A DNA stretch of 44,949 nucleotides from JAIVHA01 sp965367295 (GTDB lineage: Bacteria > Pseudomonadota > Gammaproteobacteria > DSM-19610). This document shows positions 1 through 7,790 of this stretch, piece after piece. The DNA is taken from positions 1 to 44,949 of the forward strand of contig CBDUHN010000029.1 in assembly GCA_965367295.1 (NCBI GenBank), written 5' to 3'. A program made the position numbers and the translations under genes. Position 1 is the stretch's first letter; every line of letters begins with the position of its first letter. A model generated the notes under the pieces. The model searched no databases. It worked only from the letters and a program-made list of their open reading frames with translations, and had not been told where the DNA came from.

Positions 1-17
1 ACAAGAAGGCGAAGTAA
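1..17 (+). CDS. rpsS: 30S ribosomal protein S19, C-terminal end only
   Basis: Only the last four codons, reading K-K-A-K, and a TAA stop lie in the window. The lysine-rich end matches the usual C-terminus of S19, and S19 is the gene that precedes rplV in the S10 operon. The identification rests mainly on position. The stop codon overlaps the AAGGAG ribosome-binding site of rplV. Confidence 0.7.
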
Positions 18-28
18 GGAGAGCCATG

Positions 29-361
29 ATGGAAGTCAGTGCAAAACTCAGTCATACCCGTATTTCGCCGCAGAAAGCTCGCCTGGTCGCCGATTTGGTG
101 CGCGGCATGCCGGTGGAGCGAGCGCTGGAAACCCTGACCTTCAGCACCAAGAAAGCCGCGCATATTGTGCGCAAGGTGCTGGAATCCGCCATCGCCAACG
201 CCGAGCATAACGAAGGCGCCGATGTGGATGAACTGAAGGTCGCGAAAATTTATGTGGATGAAGGTCCTGTCTTGAAGCGCTTTGAAGCACGCGCCAAAGG
301 CCGTGGAAACCGCATCCTGAAGCGGACCAGTCACATCACCGTGACGGTCGGTGGGCGCTGA
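29..361 (+). CDS. rplV: 50S ribosomal protein L22
   Basis: L22 binds 23S rRNA and lines the peptide exit tunnel with its long beta hairpin. The protein shows the family core (RLVADLVRG near the N-terminus, then LESAIANAEHN and RILKRTSHITV at the C-terminus). Two ATG codons are adjacent at 26 and 29. The second lies 7 nt from the AAGGAG at 16-21 and gives 110 residues, the E. coli length, so I prefer it; the first adds one Met. It sits between rpsS and rpsC in the S10 operon and is surely co-transcribed with them. Confidence 0.97.
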   Translation: MEVSAKLSHTRISPQKARLVADLVRGMPVERALETLTFSTKKAAHIVRKVLESAIANAEHNEGADVDELKVAKIYVDEGPVLKRFEARAKGRGNRILKRTSHITVTVGGR

Positions 362-408
362 GCGCTCACCCCTGAATAAACGAACGAATGTAACGTAGAG
401 ACAACGGC

Positions 409-1089
409 ATGGGTCAAAAAGTACATCCGACCGGCATCCGCCTTGGCATCGTCAAGGACTGGACCTCCAAGTGGTACGCGGATTCCAAGGACTTCGCGGA
501 CTACCTGAACGTGGATCTGAAGGTGCGCGATTTTATCCGCAAGCGCCTTTCTCGTGCGTCCGTGAGCCGCGTGCAGATCGAACGGCCGGCCAGCAACGCC
601 ATGATTACCATTCACACGGCCCGTCCCGGCATCGTGATTGGCAAGAAAGGCGAAGACATTGAAAAGCTGCGTGGCGAAGTTTCCAAGCTGATGGGCATTC
701 CGGTGCATATCAGCATCGAGGAGATTCGCAAGCCGGAAATCGATGCACAACTGGTGGCGGAAGGTGTCGCCCAGCAGTTGGAACGCCGCATCATGTTCCG
801 TCGCGCCATGAAGCGTTCGGTGACCAATGCCATGCGTCTGGGCGCCGAAGGTATCAAGATCAATGTTGCCGGGCGTCTGAACGGTGCGGAAATCGCACGT
901 AGCGAGTGGTACCGCGAAGGTCGTGTGCCGCTGCACACTCTGCGTGCCGATATTGACTATGGATTCTACGAAGCCAATACCACCTATGGTGTCATTGGTG
1001 TCAAGGTCTGGATCTTCAAAGGTGAAGTTCTGGGCCGCGATGAACAGGTTGCAGAAGCCGAGCCCGCCAAGAAAGCGGCGGCCAAGTAA
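409..1089 (+). CDS. rpsC: 30S ribosomal protein S3
   Basis: S3 sits on the head of the small subunit at the mRNA entry channel. The 226-residue product starts with the conserved MGQKVHPTGIRLG and carries a type II KH domain whose GxxG loop is G78-K-K-G81. The C-terminal half has the family segment AMRLGAEGIKINVAGRLNGA and ends in an Ala/Lys-rich tail (KKAAAK). The length is close to the E. coli protein (about 233). It lies 47 nt after rplV and 14 nt before rplP in the S10 operon. Confidence 0.98.
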   Translation: MGQKVHPTGIRLGIVKDWTSKWYADSKDFADYLNVDLKVRDFIRKRLSRASVSRVQIERPASNAMITIHTARPGIVIGKKGEDIEKLRGEVSKLMGIPVHISIEEIRKPEIDAQLVAEGVAQQLERRIMFRRAMKRSVTNAMRLGAEGIKINVAGRLNGAEIARSEWYREGRVPLHTLRADIDYGFYEANTTYGVIGVKVWIFKGEVLGRDEQVAEAEPAKKAAAK

Positions 1090-1103
1090 CGGAGCGGTAG
1101 AGC

Positions 1104-1517
1104 ATGTTACAGCCCAAAAGAACGAAGTTCCGCAAGCAGCAGAAGGCGCGCAACCGTGGCCTGGCCAATCGTGGCGACAAGGTGAGTTTCGGTGAGTTCG
1201 GTCTCAAGGCCGTTTCCCGTGGCCAGCTGACTGCACGCCAGATCGAAGCTGCTCGTCGTGCCATTACCCGTCACGTGAAACGTGGTGGCAAGATCTGGAT
1301 CCGCGTGTTTCCGGATGTGCCAATTACCAAGAAACCCATCGAAGTACGTATGGGTAAGGGTAAGGGTAACGTGGAATACTGGGTTGCCAAGATCCAGCCA
1401 GGCCGCGTGCTGTATGAAATGGAAGGTGTTGGTGAAGATGTGGCACGTGAGGCCTTCAAGCTCGCGGCTGCCAAGCTGCCCTTCAAGGTCGCCTTTGTGA
1501 ATCGGCAGGTGATGTGA
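1104..1517 (+). CDS. rplP: 50S ribosomal protein L16
   Basis: L16 organises the A-site region of the large subunit near the tRNA elbow. The 137-residue product starts with MLQPKRTKFRKQQKARNRG and carries the hallmark RMGKGKGNVEYW loop around residues 80-90. Both are standard for bacterial L16, as is the length. Its TGA stop shares one base with the ATG of rpmC, so the two are likely translationally coupled. Confidence 0.98.
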   Translation: MLQPKRTKFRKQQKARNRGLANRGDKVSFGEFGLKAVSRGQLTARQIEAARRAITRHVKRGGKIWIRVFPDVPITKKPIEVRMGKGKGNVEYWVAKIQPGRVLYEMEGVGEDVAREAFKLAAAKLPFKVAFVNRQVM

Positions 1518-1720
1518 TGAATGCGAACGCATTGCGTGAAAAATCCGTAGACGATCTCAAGCAGGAGCTGGATGGTCTGTTGCGTGAACAATTCAACCTG
1601 CGTATGCAGAAGGGGACCGGTCAGTTGTCACGTCCCGACCAGGTAAAGAAGGTGCGTCGCAATATCGCGCGCGTAAAGACCATAATGAACGAAAAGGCAA
1701 ATGCAGGTGATGCGTCATGA
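1517..1720 (+). CDS. rpmC: 50S ribosomal protein L29
   Basis: L29 is a small helical protein at the exit-tunnel rim, next to L23 and the docking site of SRP and trigger factor. The start at 1517 gives MNANALREKSVDDLKQEL, which aligns with the E. coli start MKAKELREKS; an in-frame GTG one codon earlier is less likely. The product is 67 residues. The motif NLRMQKGTGQLSRPDQVKKVRRNIARVKT is split across the protein and typical. The start overlaps the rplP stop by one base, and the stop overlaps the rpsQ start as ATGA. Confidence 0.95.
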   Translation: MNANALREKSVDDLKQELDGLLREQFNLRMQKGTGQLSRPDQVKKVRRNIARVKTIMNEKANAGDAS

Positions 1721-1983
1721 GTGACGAAGCCAAGGTAGTCCGGACAATCACCGGTCGCGTAGTCAGCAACAAGATGGACAAGAGTGCCACTGTGCTGGTG
1801 GAGCGCAAGGTGCCTCATCCGTTGTATGGTAAGTACATTCGCCGTTCCACCAAGCTGCACATTCATGATGAGAATAATGAATGTCAGGAAGGTGATCTGG
1901 TCACGATTGAAGAGTGCCGTCCCATGTCCAAGACCAAGTCCTGGATCCTGGTGAAGGTTGTGGAGCGGGCTGCGGCTGTTTAA
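1717..1983 (+). CDS. rpsQ: 30S ribosomal protein S17
   Basis: S17 is an OB-fold primary binder of 16S rRNA. The 88-residue product has the family core RTITGRVVSNKMDKSATV, then VERKVPHPLYGKYI and the late ECRPMSKTKSW motif. The start codon overlaps the rpmC stop (ATGA at 1717-1720). It is the last gene of the S10 operon in the classical order. The following 47 nt before rplN could hold an spc promoter, but I see no convincing hexamers there. Confidence 0.97.
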   Translation: MSDEAKVVRTITGRVVSNKMDKSATVLVERKVPHPLYGKYIRRSTKLHIHDENNECQEGDLVTIEECRPMSKTKSWILVKVVERAAAV

Positions 1984-2030
1984 GCCGGCCGCTGTTTTGG
2001 AATTTATACGGTTTTTGGTGGGATAGAGCC

Positions 2031-2399
2031 ATGATCCAGATGCAAACCATCCTGGATGTCGCCGACAACAGTGGGGCGCGCCGCCTGCAGTGCATTAAAG
2101 TACTGGGTGGCTCGCATCGCCGTTATGCCAATATTGGCGACATCATCAAGGTCAGCGTGAAGGAAGCGATTCCTCGCGGCAAGGTCAAGAAGGGCGAAGT
2201 GTATAACGCCGTTGTTGTGCGTACCGCCAAGGGTGTGCGCCGTCCGGACGGATCGCTGATCCGCTTCGATGGTAATGCCGCCGTGCTGCTGAATAATCAG
2301 CATCAGCCGATCGGTACTCGTATCTTTGGGCCGGTGACCCGCGAATTGCGTAGCGAGAAGTTCATGAAGATCATCTCGCTGGCGCCTGAAGTGTTGTAA
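2031..2399 (+). CDS. rplN: 50S ribosomal protein L14
   Basis: L14 contacts 23S rRNA at the subunit interface and forms an intersubunit bridge. The start at 2031 gives MIQMQTILDVADNSGARRLQ and 122 residues, against 123 in E. coli. An open stretch upstream in the same frame back to 1914 overlaps rpsQ and is not part of the gene. The signature ending GPVTRELRSEKFMKIISLAPEVL is split over the last two strands. It is the first gene of the spc operon order. Confidence 0.97.
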   Translation: MIQMQTILDVADNSGARRLQCIKVLGGSHRRYANIGDIIKVSVKEAIPRGKVKKGEVYNAVVVRTAKGVRRPDGSLIRFDGNAAVLLNNQHQPIGTRIFGPVTRELRSEKFMKIISLAPEVL

Positions 2400-2415
2400 G
2401 GCGGGAGATAAGGTC

Positions 2416-2736
2416 ATGCAAAAGATTAAAAAGGGTGACGACGTGATCGTCATTACCGGCAAGGACAATGGTAAGCGCGGTACCGTGCTGAAGGTTGTAT
2501 CCGAACTGGATCGCGTGGTCGTTGAAAACGTCAACGTGGTAAAAAAGCACCAGAAGCCGAACCCGAATGCGGGTGTGGCCGGCGGAATCGTGGAAAAGGA
2601 AATGGCCATCCACGTGTCCAATGTGATGCTGTATAATCCGCAAACCAAGAAAGGTGATCGGGTCGGTGTCCGTACGCTGGAAGACGGCAAGAAGGTACGT
2701 TATTTCAAGTCCACGAATGAAGTCGTGGACGCCTGA
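2416..2736 (+). CDS. rplX: 50S ribosomal protein L24
   Basis: L24 is an assembly initiator that binds the 5' end of 23S rRNA. The N-terminal KOW motif is visible as KKGDDVIVITGKDNGKRG at residues 4-21, followed by the VVKKHQKPNP segment. The length is 106 residues, close to the E. coli protein. It is spaced 16 nt after rplN with a GGAGA ribosome-binding site, and 16 nt ahead of rplE. Confidence 0.97.
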   Translation: MQKIKKGDDVIVITGKDNGKRGTVLKVVSELDRVVVENVNVVKKHQKPNPNAGVAGGIVEKEMAIHVSNVMLYNPQTKKGDRVGVRTLEDGKKVRYFKSTNEVVDA

Positions 2737-2752
2737 GAGACAGGTCGAAGTC

Positions 2753-3292
2753 ATGGCAAGATTGGAACAACATTATCGTGACATCGTAGTGAAGAAGCTC
2801 ATGGAGCAATTCAGCTACGGTAATGTCATGGAAGTGCCCAAAATCACCAAGATCACCCTCAATATGGGTGTGGGTGAGGCGACCGGCGACAAGAAGATTC
2901 TTGATCACGCCGTGGGCGATATGACCAAAATCGCGGGTCAGAAGCCGGTGATCACGAAGGCTCGGAAATCGGTTGCAGGTTTCAAGGTGCGTGAAGGCTG
3001 GCCCATTGGCTGCAAGGTGACCCTGCGCCGTGCCCAGATGTACGAGTTCCTGGATCGCCTGATCACCATTGCCATGCCGCGTATTCGCGATTTTCGTGGC
3101 GTGAATGCCAAGGCCTTTGATGGTCGTGGTAATTACAACATGGGTGTGAAAGAGCAGATTATTTTCCCGGAAATCGATTACGACAAGATCGATGCACTTC
3201 GGGGCATGGATATTACGATTACCACGACTGCAAAAACGGATGAAGAGGGGCGTGCATTACTGGCCGCCTTCAGCTTCCCGTTCCGTAACTGA
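2753..3292 (+). CDS. rplE: 50S ribosomal protein L5
   Basis: L5 binds 5S rRNA and joins it to the central protuberance. Starting at 2753 the product is 179 residues, the E. coli size, and begins MARLEQHYRDIVVKK. Conserved segments are ITLNMGVGEA, ITKARKSVAGFKVREG, and the C-terminal DITITTTAKTDEEGRALL. The frame is open further upstream, but that stretch overlaps rplX. In E. coli the S8 repressor acts on the mRNA around the rplX-rplE junction; I could not confirm the site here. Confidence 0.97.
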   Translation: MARLEQHYRDIVVKKLMEQFSYGNVMEVPKITKITLNMGVGEATGDKKILDHAVGDMTKIAGQKPVITKARKSVAGFKVREGWPIGCKVTLRRAQMYEFLDRLITIAMPRIRDFRGVNAKAFDGRGNYNMGVKEQIIFPEIDYDKIDALRGMDITITTTAKTDEEGRALLAAFSFPFRN

Positions 3293-3304
3293 GGATAGGT
3301 AAGC

Positions 3305-3610
3305 ATGGCTAAGACTTCCATGTTGGAGCGCGAACGCAAGCGTGCGCGTCTGGTTAAGAAATACGCAGCCAAGCGTGCTGCCCTGAAGGCGATTGTTCAG
3401 AATCCGAACAGCACGGATGAAGACCGTTTCAGCGCGCAGTTGAAGCTGCAGGCATTGCCGCGGGATTCCAGTGCATCCCGTCAGCGTAACCGCTGCCGCA
3501 TTACTGGCCGCCCACATGGTTTCTATCGCAAGTTTGGCCTTGCACGCAACAAGCTGCGTGAGTCCGCCATGCGTGGTGATATCCCCGGCCTGGTAAAGGC
3601 CAGCTGGTAA
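3305..3610 (+). CDS. rpsN: 30S ribosomal protein S14 (zinc-free type)
   Basis: S14 is a late-assembling protein of the 30S head. This is the long, roughly 101-residue form without the CxxC pairs of zinc-binding S14. The C-terminal signature RNRCRITGRPHGFYRKFGL is present. It begins MAKTSMLERERKR, as in proteobacterial S14, and sits between rplE and rpsH in the standard spc order. The zinc-free form contrasts with the zinc-type S4 and L36 encoded nearby. Confidence 0.97.
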   Translation: MAKTSMLERERKRARLVKKYAAKRAALKAIVQNPNSTDEDRFSAQLKLQALPRDSSASRQRNRCRITGRPHGFYRKFGLARNKLRESAMRGDIPGLVKASW

Positions 3611-3665
3611 CGGTTCCGGTTTCCGGGGTCGAACGATTTAGGAATTTTACAGAGGTAACCGCCAC

Positions 3666-4058
3666 ATGATGACGGATCCCATTGCCGACATGCTGACCCG
3701 TATTCGCAACGGTCAGTCCGCTAATAAGGCACAGGTGTCAATGCCCGCTTCCAGGAAGAAGCAGGCGATCGCTGATGTGCTCAAGAGCGAAGGCTATATC
3801 AGCGATTATAAGGTTGAAGATGCTGCCGGCAAGGCTGAGCTCTCCGTGACCCTGAAGTACTACGAAGGCAAGCCGGTCATCGACATGATCAAACGCGTCA
3901 GTCGTCCTGGTCTGCGTATCTACAAGGGTAAGGATGAGTTGCCGTCAGTTCAGGGTGGCCTGGGTGTGGCGATTGTGTCGACCTCCAAGGGTGTTATGAG
4001 CGATCGTGCTGCACGCGCTGCCGGTGAAGGTGGCGAAGTGCTGTGCTACGTCTCCTAA
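3666..4058 (+). CDS. rpsH: 30S ribosomal protein S8
   Basis: S8 is a primary 16S rRNA binder and, in E. coli, the autogenous repressor of the spc operon. The 130-residue length matches E. coli. The N-terminus reads DPIADMLTRIRNGQ and the C-terminal signature is STSKGVMSDRAAR followed by GGEVLCYVS. The first of two adjacent ATG codons is chosen because AGAGG lies 10 nt upstream. It is followed 14 nt later by rplF. Confidence 0.98.
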   Translation: MMTDPIADMLTRIRNGQSANKAQVSMPASRKKQAIADVLKSEGYISDYKVEDAAGKAELSVTLKYYEGKPVIDMIKRVSRPGLRIYKGKDELPSVQGGLGVAIVSTSKGVMSDRAARAAGEGGEVLCYVS

Positions 4059-4072
4059 GCGAGTAGAAGACT

Positions 4073-4606
4073 ATGTCTCGAGTTGCAAAAAATCCGGTTG
4101 CGCTGCCATCTGGTGTTGAGGTTAAGGCCGACGGTAAGCAGGTTACGGTCAAGGGTTCCAAGGGTGCGCTGGTTCACCGCGTGCACGACCTGGTGACCAT
4201 GAAGCAGGAAGGCAGTGAATTGACCTTCAGTGCCAATGATGAATCCAAGGCAGCCAATGCGCTGGCGGGCACCACTCGCGCCCTGTTGAATAACATGGTG
4301 GTCGGTGTGAGCCAGGGGTTCGAGCGCAAGCTGGAGCTGGTCGGTGTTGGTTACCGTGCACAGGCACAGGGGAAAGTTCTCAACCTGACGCTGGGTTTCT
4401 CTCATCCGGTTAATTTCGAAGTGCCTGAAGGCGTGACTATTGAGACCCCGACCCAGACAGAAATACTGGTGAAAGGCGCCGACAAGCAACAGGTTGGCCA
4501 GGTGGCTGCCAAGATTCGTGGTTACCGTCCGCCGGAGCCTTACAAGGGCAAGGGTGTGAAATACGCCGATGAAATCATCGTGCGTAAGGAAGCCAAGAAG
4601 AAATAA
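4073..4606 (+). CDS. rplF: 50S ribosomal protein L6
   Basis: L6 has two RRM-like domains and sits at the base of the L7/L12 stalk near the factor-binding site. The 177-residue product has the N-terminal MSRVAKNPVALPSGVEV and the C-terminal signature IRGYRPPEPYKGKGVKYADE, both typical. The length equals the E. coli protein. It ends in a basic EAKKK tail. The 61 nt to rplR holds a small hairpin. Confidence 0.98.
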   Translation: MSRVAKNPVALPSGVEVKADGKQVTVKGSKGALVHRVHDLVTMKQEGSELTFSANDESKAANALAGTTRALLNNMVVGVSQGFERKLELVGVGYRAQAQGKVLNLTLGFSHPVNFEVPEGVTIETPTQTEILVKGADKQQVGQVAAKIRGYRPPEPYKGKGVKYADEIIVRKEAKKK

Positions 4607-4623
4607 TCGCAGGATCATAAAGC

Positions 4624-4646
4624 GGGAGACGGTCGGGATCGTCCCC
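4624..4646 (+). other. Small hairpin between rplF and rplR
   Basis: GGG-a-GACG pairs with CGTC-CCC around an 8-nt loop, giving 7 bp with one bulged A. It lies 21 nt ahead of the rplR start in an unusually long 61-nt spacer for this operon. It has no T tract, so it is not an intrinsic terminator. It may tune rplR translation or protect the message; the function is unknown. Confidence 0.3.
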
Positions 4647-4667
4647 ATAGCTAGAGCAGGTATTGTA

Positions 4668-5021
4668 ATGGATAAAAAAGCTTCTCGTCTCCGTCGTGCT
4701 CGCCGTACCCGCGCGAAACTGCGTGAACTGGGCGTAGTGCGTCTGTGTGTACATCGTACACCCCGTCATATCTATGCGCAGGTGATTGATGCCAGTGGTG
4801 AAAAGGTGCTGGCCAGCGCATCTACCGTTGACAAGGATCTGCGTGCCAGCCTCAAGGGTACCGGTAATGCTGGTGCAGCCGCCGCGGTTGGTAAGTCGAT
4901 TGCTGAACGTGCTAAGGCGGCGGGTGTGACCAGTGTTGCGTTTGATCGCTCCGGTTTTAAATATCACGGTCGCGTGAAGGCGCTGGCGGATGCCGCGCGC
5001 GAAAGCGGTCTGGAATTCTAA
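4668..5021 (+). CDS. rplR: 50S ribosomal protein L18
   Basis: L18 binds 5S rRNA with L5 and L25. The start at 4668 gives MDKKASRLRRARRTRAKLRELG and 117 residues, the E. coli length; in-frame codons upstream overlap rplF. Conserved segments are RLCVHRTPRHIYAQVID and FDRSGFKYHGRVKALADAARE, split over the C-terminal half. It lies between rplF and rpsE. Confidence 0.97.
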   Translation: MDKKASRLRRARRTRAKLRELGVVRLCVHRTPRHIYAQVIDASGEKVLASASTVDKDLRASLKGTGNAGAAAAVGKSIAERAKAAGVTSVAFDRSGFKYHGRVKALADAARESGLEF

Positions 5022-5037
5022 GGGTAAGGGTTGAGTT

Positions 5038-5544
5038 ATGGCGAGTGTAGAAGCACAAGCGACCGGTGATGGCCTCCACGAAAAGCTGATTGGCATCAAT
5101 CGCGTTGCCAAGGTAGTGAAGGGTGGCCGCCAGTTCGGTTTTGCGGCTCTGACCGTAGTGGGTGATGGTGAAGGCCGTGTCGGCTTTGGTCGCGGCAAGG
5201 CGCGTGAAGTGCCGGTGGCGATCCAGAAAGCCATGGAAAATGCCCGCAAGAACATGAAATCCATCAAGCTCAAGGATGGAACGTTGCAATATCCGATTAC
5301 GGCTCGCCATGGTGCTGCCAAAATCCACATGCAGCCGGCATCCGAAGGTACTGGGATCATTGCGGGTGGTGCGATGCGTGCTGTGCTGGAAGTGGTAGGC
5401 GTGCGTAACGTGCTGGCCAAATGTATTGGTTCCAACAACCCAATTAACGTGGTGCGTGCCACCATGAAGGGCTTGGCTGCCATGCGTTCTCCCAAGGAGA
5501 TCGCTGCCAAGCGTGGTAAATCCGTAGACGATATCACGGGATAA
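5038..5544 (+). CDS. rpsE: 30S ribosomal protein S5
   Basis: S5 lies at the mRNA entrance and affects decoding accuracy. The 168-residue product has the double-stranded RNA-binding signature LIGINRVAKVVKGGRQFGF near residues 17-35. The second domain has GTGIIAGGAMRAVLE and IGSNNPINVVRAT. The size matches family members. rpmD begins 3 nt after its stop. Confidence 0.98.
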   Translation: MASVEAQATGDGLHEKLIGINRVAKVVKGGRQFGFAALTVVGDGEGRVGFGRGKAREVPVAIQKAMENARKNMKSIKLKDGTLQYPITARHGAAKIHMQPASEGTGIIAGGAMRAVLEVVGVRNVLAKCIGSNNPINVVRATMKGLAAMRSPKEIAAKRGKSVDDITG

Positions 5545-5547
5545 ACC

Positions 5548-5733
5548 ATGGCTGACAAGACACTGAAAGTTACGCTGGTTAAAAGCATGAATGGTCGCCT
5601 GGCGGCGCACAAGGCTTGTGTTTCCGGCCTGGGAATCCGTCGCATGCATCATACGGTGGAAGTGGTCGACACTCCCGAAAATCGCGGCATGATCAATAAA
5701 GTGTCGTACATGCTGAAGATTGAGGAAGCATAA
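5548..5733 (+). CDS. rpmD: 50S ribosomal protein L30
   Basis: L30 is a small 23S rRNA-binding protein. The 61-residue product shows the family pattern KVTLVKSMNGRLAAHKACVSGLGIRRMHHTVE across residues 7-38, followed by a C-terminal NKVSYMLKIEE. It is squeezed between rpsE (3 nt gap) and rplO (start 1 nt after the stop), as in other proteobacterial spc operons. Confidence 0.97.
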   Translation: MADKTLKVTLVKSMNGRLAAHKACVSGLGIRRMHHTVEVVDTPENRGMINKVSYMLKIEEA

Positions 5734-5734
5734 G

Positions 5735-6169
5735 ATGCGCCTGAATACACTGAAATCCGCACCGGGCACCAAGTCACCTCGCAAGCGCGTTGGACGTGGA
5801 ATCGGTTCTGGTCTGGGCAAGACCGGTGGTCGCGGTCACAAGGGCCAAAAGTCCCGTAATGGCGGTTACCACAAGACCGGTTTTGAAGGTGGTCAGATGC
5901 CGATTCAGCGTCGCCTGCCGAAGGTGGGTTTTACCTCCCGTCTGGCAATGACGACCGCGGAAGTGCGGCTGCACGAACTGGCAGAAGTGGAAGGTGATGT
6001 GGTGGACCTGGTTGCACTGAAGGCCGCCAATATCATCCGCCAGGATATGCTGCGTGCCAAGATTATCGCTTCCGGTGCGCTGGAAAAAGCCGTTACCGTG
6101 CGTGGCCTGGGTGTCACCAAGGGTGCACGTGCTGCCATTGAAGCAGCTGGTGGCAAGGTCGAGGAATAG
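5735..6169 (+). CDS. rplO: 50S ribosomal protein L15
   Basis: L15 is a late-assembly protein of the large subunit. The start at 5735 gives MRLNTLKSAPGTKSPRKRVGRG and 144 residues, the E. coli length. The Gly/Arg-rich N-terminal arm (GRGIGSGLGKTGGRGHKGQK) threads into rRNA in known structures. The C-terminal VTVRGLGVTKGARAAIEAAGG matches the family. Its TAG stop directly abuts the GTG start of secY. Confidence 0.97.
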   Translation: MRLNTLKSAPGTKSPRKRVGRGIGSGLGKTGGRGHKGQKSRNGGYHKTGFEGGQMPIQRRLPKVGFTSRLAMTTAEVRLHELAEVEGDVVDLVALKAANIIRQDMLRAKIIASGALEKAVTVRGLGVTKGARAAIEAAGGKVEE

Positions 6170-7525
6170 GTGGCCACAGCAGGGTCGACATTTGCCGGCG
6201 CAGTAGGCGACCTTGGCAAACTGAAAGAGCTGCGTCAGCGGTTGCTGTTCGTAGTGGGTGCGATCATTGTGTTCCGTATCGGCACCTTTATCCCGCTGCC
6301 GGGTATTGATCCGCACGTGCTGGCTACCATTGCTGAGCAGCAGAAGGGCACCATTCTGGACATGTTCAACATGTTTTCAGGTGGTGCGCTGGAACGTTTA
6401 TCCCTGTTTGCATTGGGTATCATGCCGTACATCTCTGCATCCATCATTATGCAGCTGATGTCGTATACCGTTCCTGCGCTCAAGGAGCTGAAAAAGGAAG
6501 GTGAGGCTGGTCGCCGCAAGGTGACCCAGTACACCCGCTACGGTACGGTGGTGCTGGCCACCTTTCAGGCCATTGGTATTGCGGTAGCATTAGAAGGGCA
6601 GTCAGCCGGTGGTTCTGCCCTGGTGACCAATCCTGGCCCAGCCTTCGTGGTTTCGGCGGTGGCAAGCCTGGTGACCGGTACGCTATTTCTGATGTGGCTG
6701 GGTGAGCAGGTCACCGAACGGGGTATCGGTAACGGTATCTCCATCATTATCTTTTCCGGGATAGTGGCGGGTCTGCCGGCAGCGGTTGGTGGGACCCTGG
6801 AGCTGGCGCGTACGGGCGAAATGAATGTGCTGAGCATTCTGTTCCTGTTTGTGCTGGCGCTGGCGGTGACTGCTTTTGTGGTGTTTGTTGAGCGTGGGCA
6901 ACGGCGTATTACCGTGAACTATGCCAAGCGTCAGCAGGGCCGCAAGATGTATGCGGCACAAAGCACCCATCTGCCGTTGAAGCTGAACATGGCGGGCGTA
7001 ATTCCGCCGATTTTTGCCAGCAGCATTATCCTGTTTCCAGCTACCCTCGGGAGCTGGTTCGGGAGTGCGGAAGGTATGGGTTGGTTGAGGGATATTTCAT
7101 CTACCCTGTCCCCGGGCCAGCCGCTGTATGTTTTGTTTTACGCGTTGGCGATCGTGTTCTTCTGTTTCTTCTACACCGCGCTGGTGTTTGATTCGAAGGA
7201 GACGGCCGACAACCTGAAGAAGTCCGGTGCGTTCATTCCTGGGATTCGTCCTGGTGAGCAGACCGCGCGATTCATCGATGCTGTGATGACGCGCTTGACC
7301 ACGGCGGGTGCGATCTACATCACCGCTGTGTGTCTGATGCCGGAGTTTCTGATTCTATACTGGAACGTGCCGTTTTATTTTGGCGGGACCTCGCTGCTGA
7401 TTATCGTGGTAGTGGTTATGGACTTCATGGCTCAGGTGCAGGCTCTCCTGATGTCCCACCAGTACGAAGGCCTCATGAAAAAGGCAAATTTGAAGAGTCA
7501 TGGCCGTGCTGGCCTGATTCGGTAA
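6170..7525 (+). CDS. secY: Protein translocase subunit SecY
   Basis: SecY is the pore of the SecYEG channel in the inner membrane. The 451-residue product has about ten hydrophobic helices and family landmarks: GTFIPLPGIDP near residue 42, FALGIMPYISASIIMQL, GIGNGISIIIF, and MAGVIPPIFASSI. The start is a GTG that follows the rplO stop with no gap, so translation is probably coupled to rplO. E. coli SecY has 443 residues. SecA, its motor partner, is encoded near 38-41 kb of this window. Confidence 0.97.
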   Translation: MATAGSTFAGAVGDLGKLKELRQRLLFVVGAIIVFRIGTFIPLPGIDPHVLATIAEQQKGTILDMFNMFSGGALERLSLFALGIMPYISASIIMQLMSYTVPALKELKKEGEAGRRKVTQYTRYGTVVLATFQAIGIAVALEGQSAGGSALVTNPGPAFVVSAVASLVTGTLFLMWLGEQVTERGIGNGISIIIFSGIVAGLPAAVGGTLELARTGEMNVLSILFLFVLALAVTAFVVFVERGQRRITVNYAKRQQGRKMYAAQSTHLPLKLNMAGVIPPIFASSIILFPATLGSWFGSAEGMGWLRDISSTLSPGQPLYVLFYALAIVFFCFFYTALVFDSKETADNLKKSGAFIPGIRPGEQTARFIDAVMTRLTTAGAIYITAVCLMPEFLILYWNVPFYFGGTSLLIIVVVVMDFMAQVQALLMSHQYEGLMKKANLKSHGRAGLIR

Positions 7526-7558
7526 CTGTATATAACGACTGTTTGAGCAGGTGGAAAA

Positions 7559-7672
7559 ATGAAAGTCCGCGCTTCTGTAAAACGAATCTGCCGCAATTGC
7601 AAAGTGGTGCGCCGCAAGGGTGTGGTGCGCGTGATTTGCAAAGACGCCCGCCACAAGCAGCGTCAAGGCTGA
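7559..7672 (+). CDS. rpmJ: 50S ribosomal protein L36 (zinc-binding type)
   Basis: This 37-codon gene encodes L36, the last gene of the spc operon. It begins MKVRASVKRICRNCKVVRRK. The zinc ligands of the classical type are all present: C11, C14, C27 and H32. The position between secY and rpsM is the standard one. An upstream GAGCAGGTGG stretch supplies a ribosome-binding site. The zinc-type form suggests that any zinc-independent paralogue would be elsewhere in the genome. Confidence 0.96.
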   Translation: MKVRASVKRICRNCKVVRRKGVVRVICKDARHKQRQG

Positions 7673-7678
7673 AATACC

Positions 7679-7695
7679 GGCTGGCCCGTCCAGCC
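7679..7695 (+). other. Hairpin downstream of rpmJ
   Basis: GGCTGG pairs perfectly with CCAGCC around a CCCGT loop, 6 nt after the rpmJ stop, followed by ATTTTC. The T run is broken and short, so it is at best a weak spc-operon terminator, or it may stabilise the 3' end of the spc message. Confidence 0.4.
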
Positions 7696-7724
7696 ATTTT
7701 CAAGTTCTGGATTGATTTTTCAGG

Positions 7725-7781
7725 CGCCAGCCGCTATCCTTGCGCGTTTCACCGGATAGCTGTCCTGGCGTTGGTTAGGAG
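7725..7781 (+). promoter_or_regulatory. Nested stem in the rpsM leader; candidate S4 (alpha-operon) control site
   Basis: Two perfect stems are nested: CGCCAG (7725-7730) with CTGGCG (7765-7770), and inside it GCTATCC (7733-7739) with GGATAGC (7754-7760). The structure ends 6 nt before the AGGAG (7777-7781) of rpsM. In E. coli, S4 represses the alpha operon by binding a pseudoknotted leader overlapping the rpsM start. The placement matches that role; the sequence is not obviously the E. coli element, so the function is inferred. Confidence 0.5.
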
Positions 7782-7790
7782 ATAGGTCGC

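Noticed and set aside
1984..2030. Possible spc promoter between rpsQ and rplN
   Set aside because: TTATAC is present near 2004, but there is no acceptable -35 hexamer at 16-18 nt.
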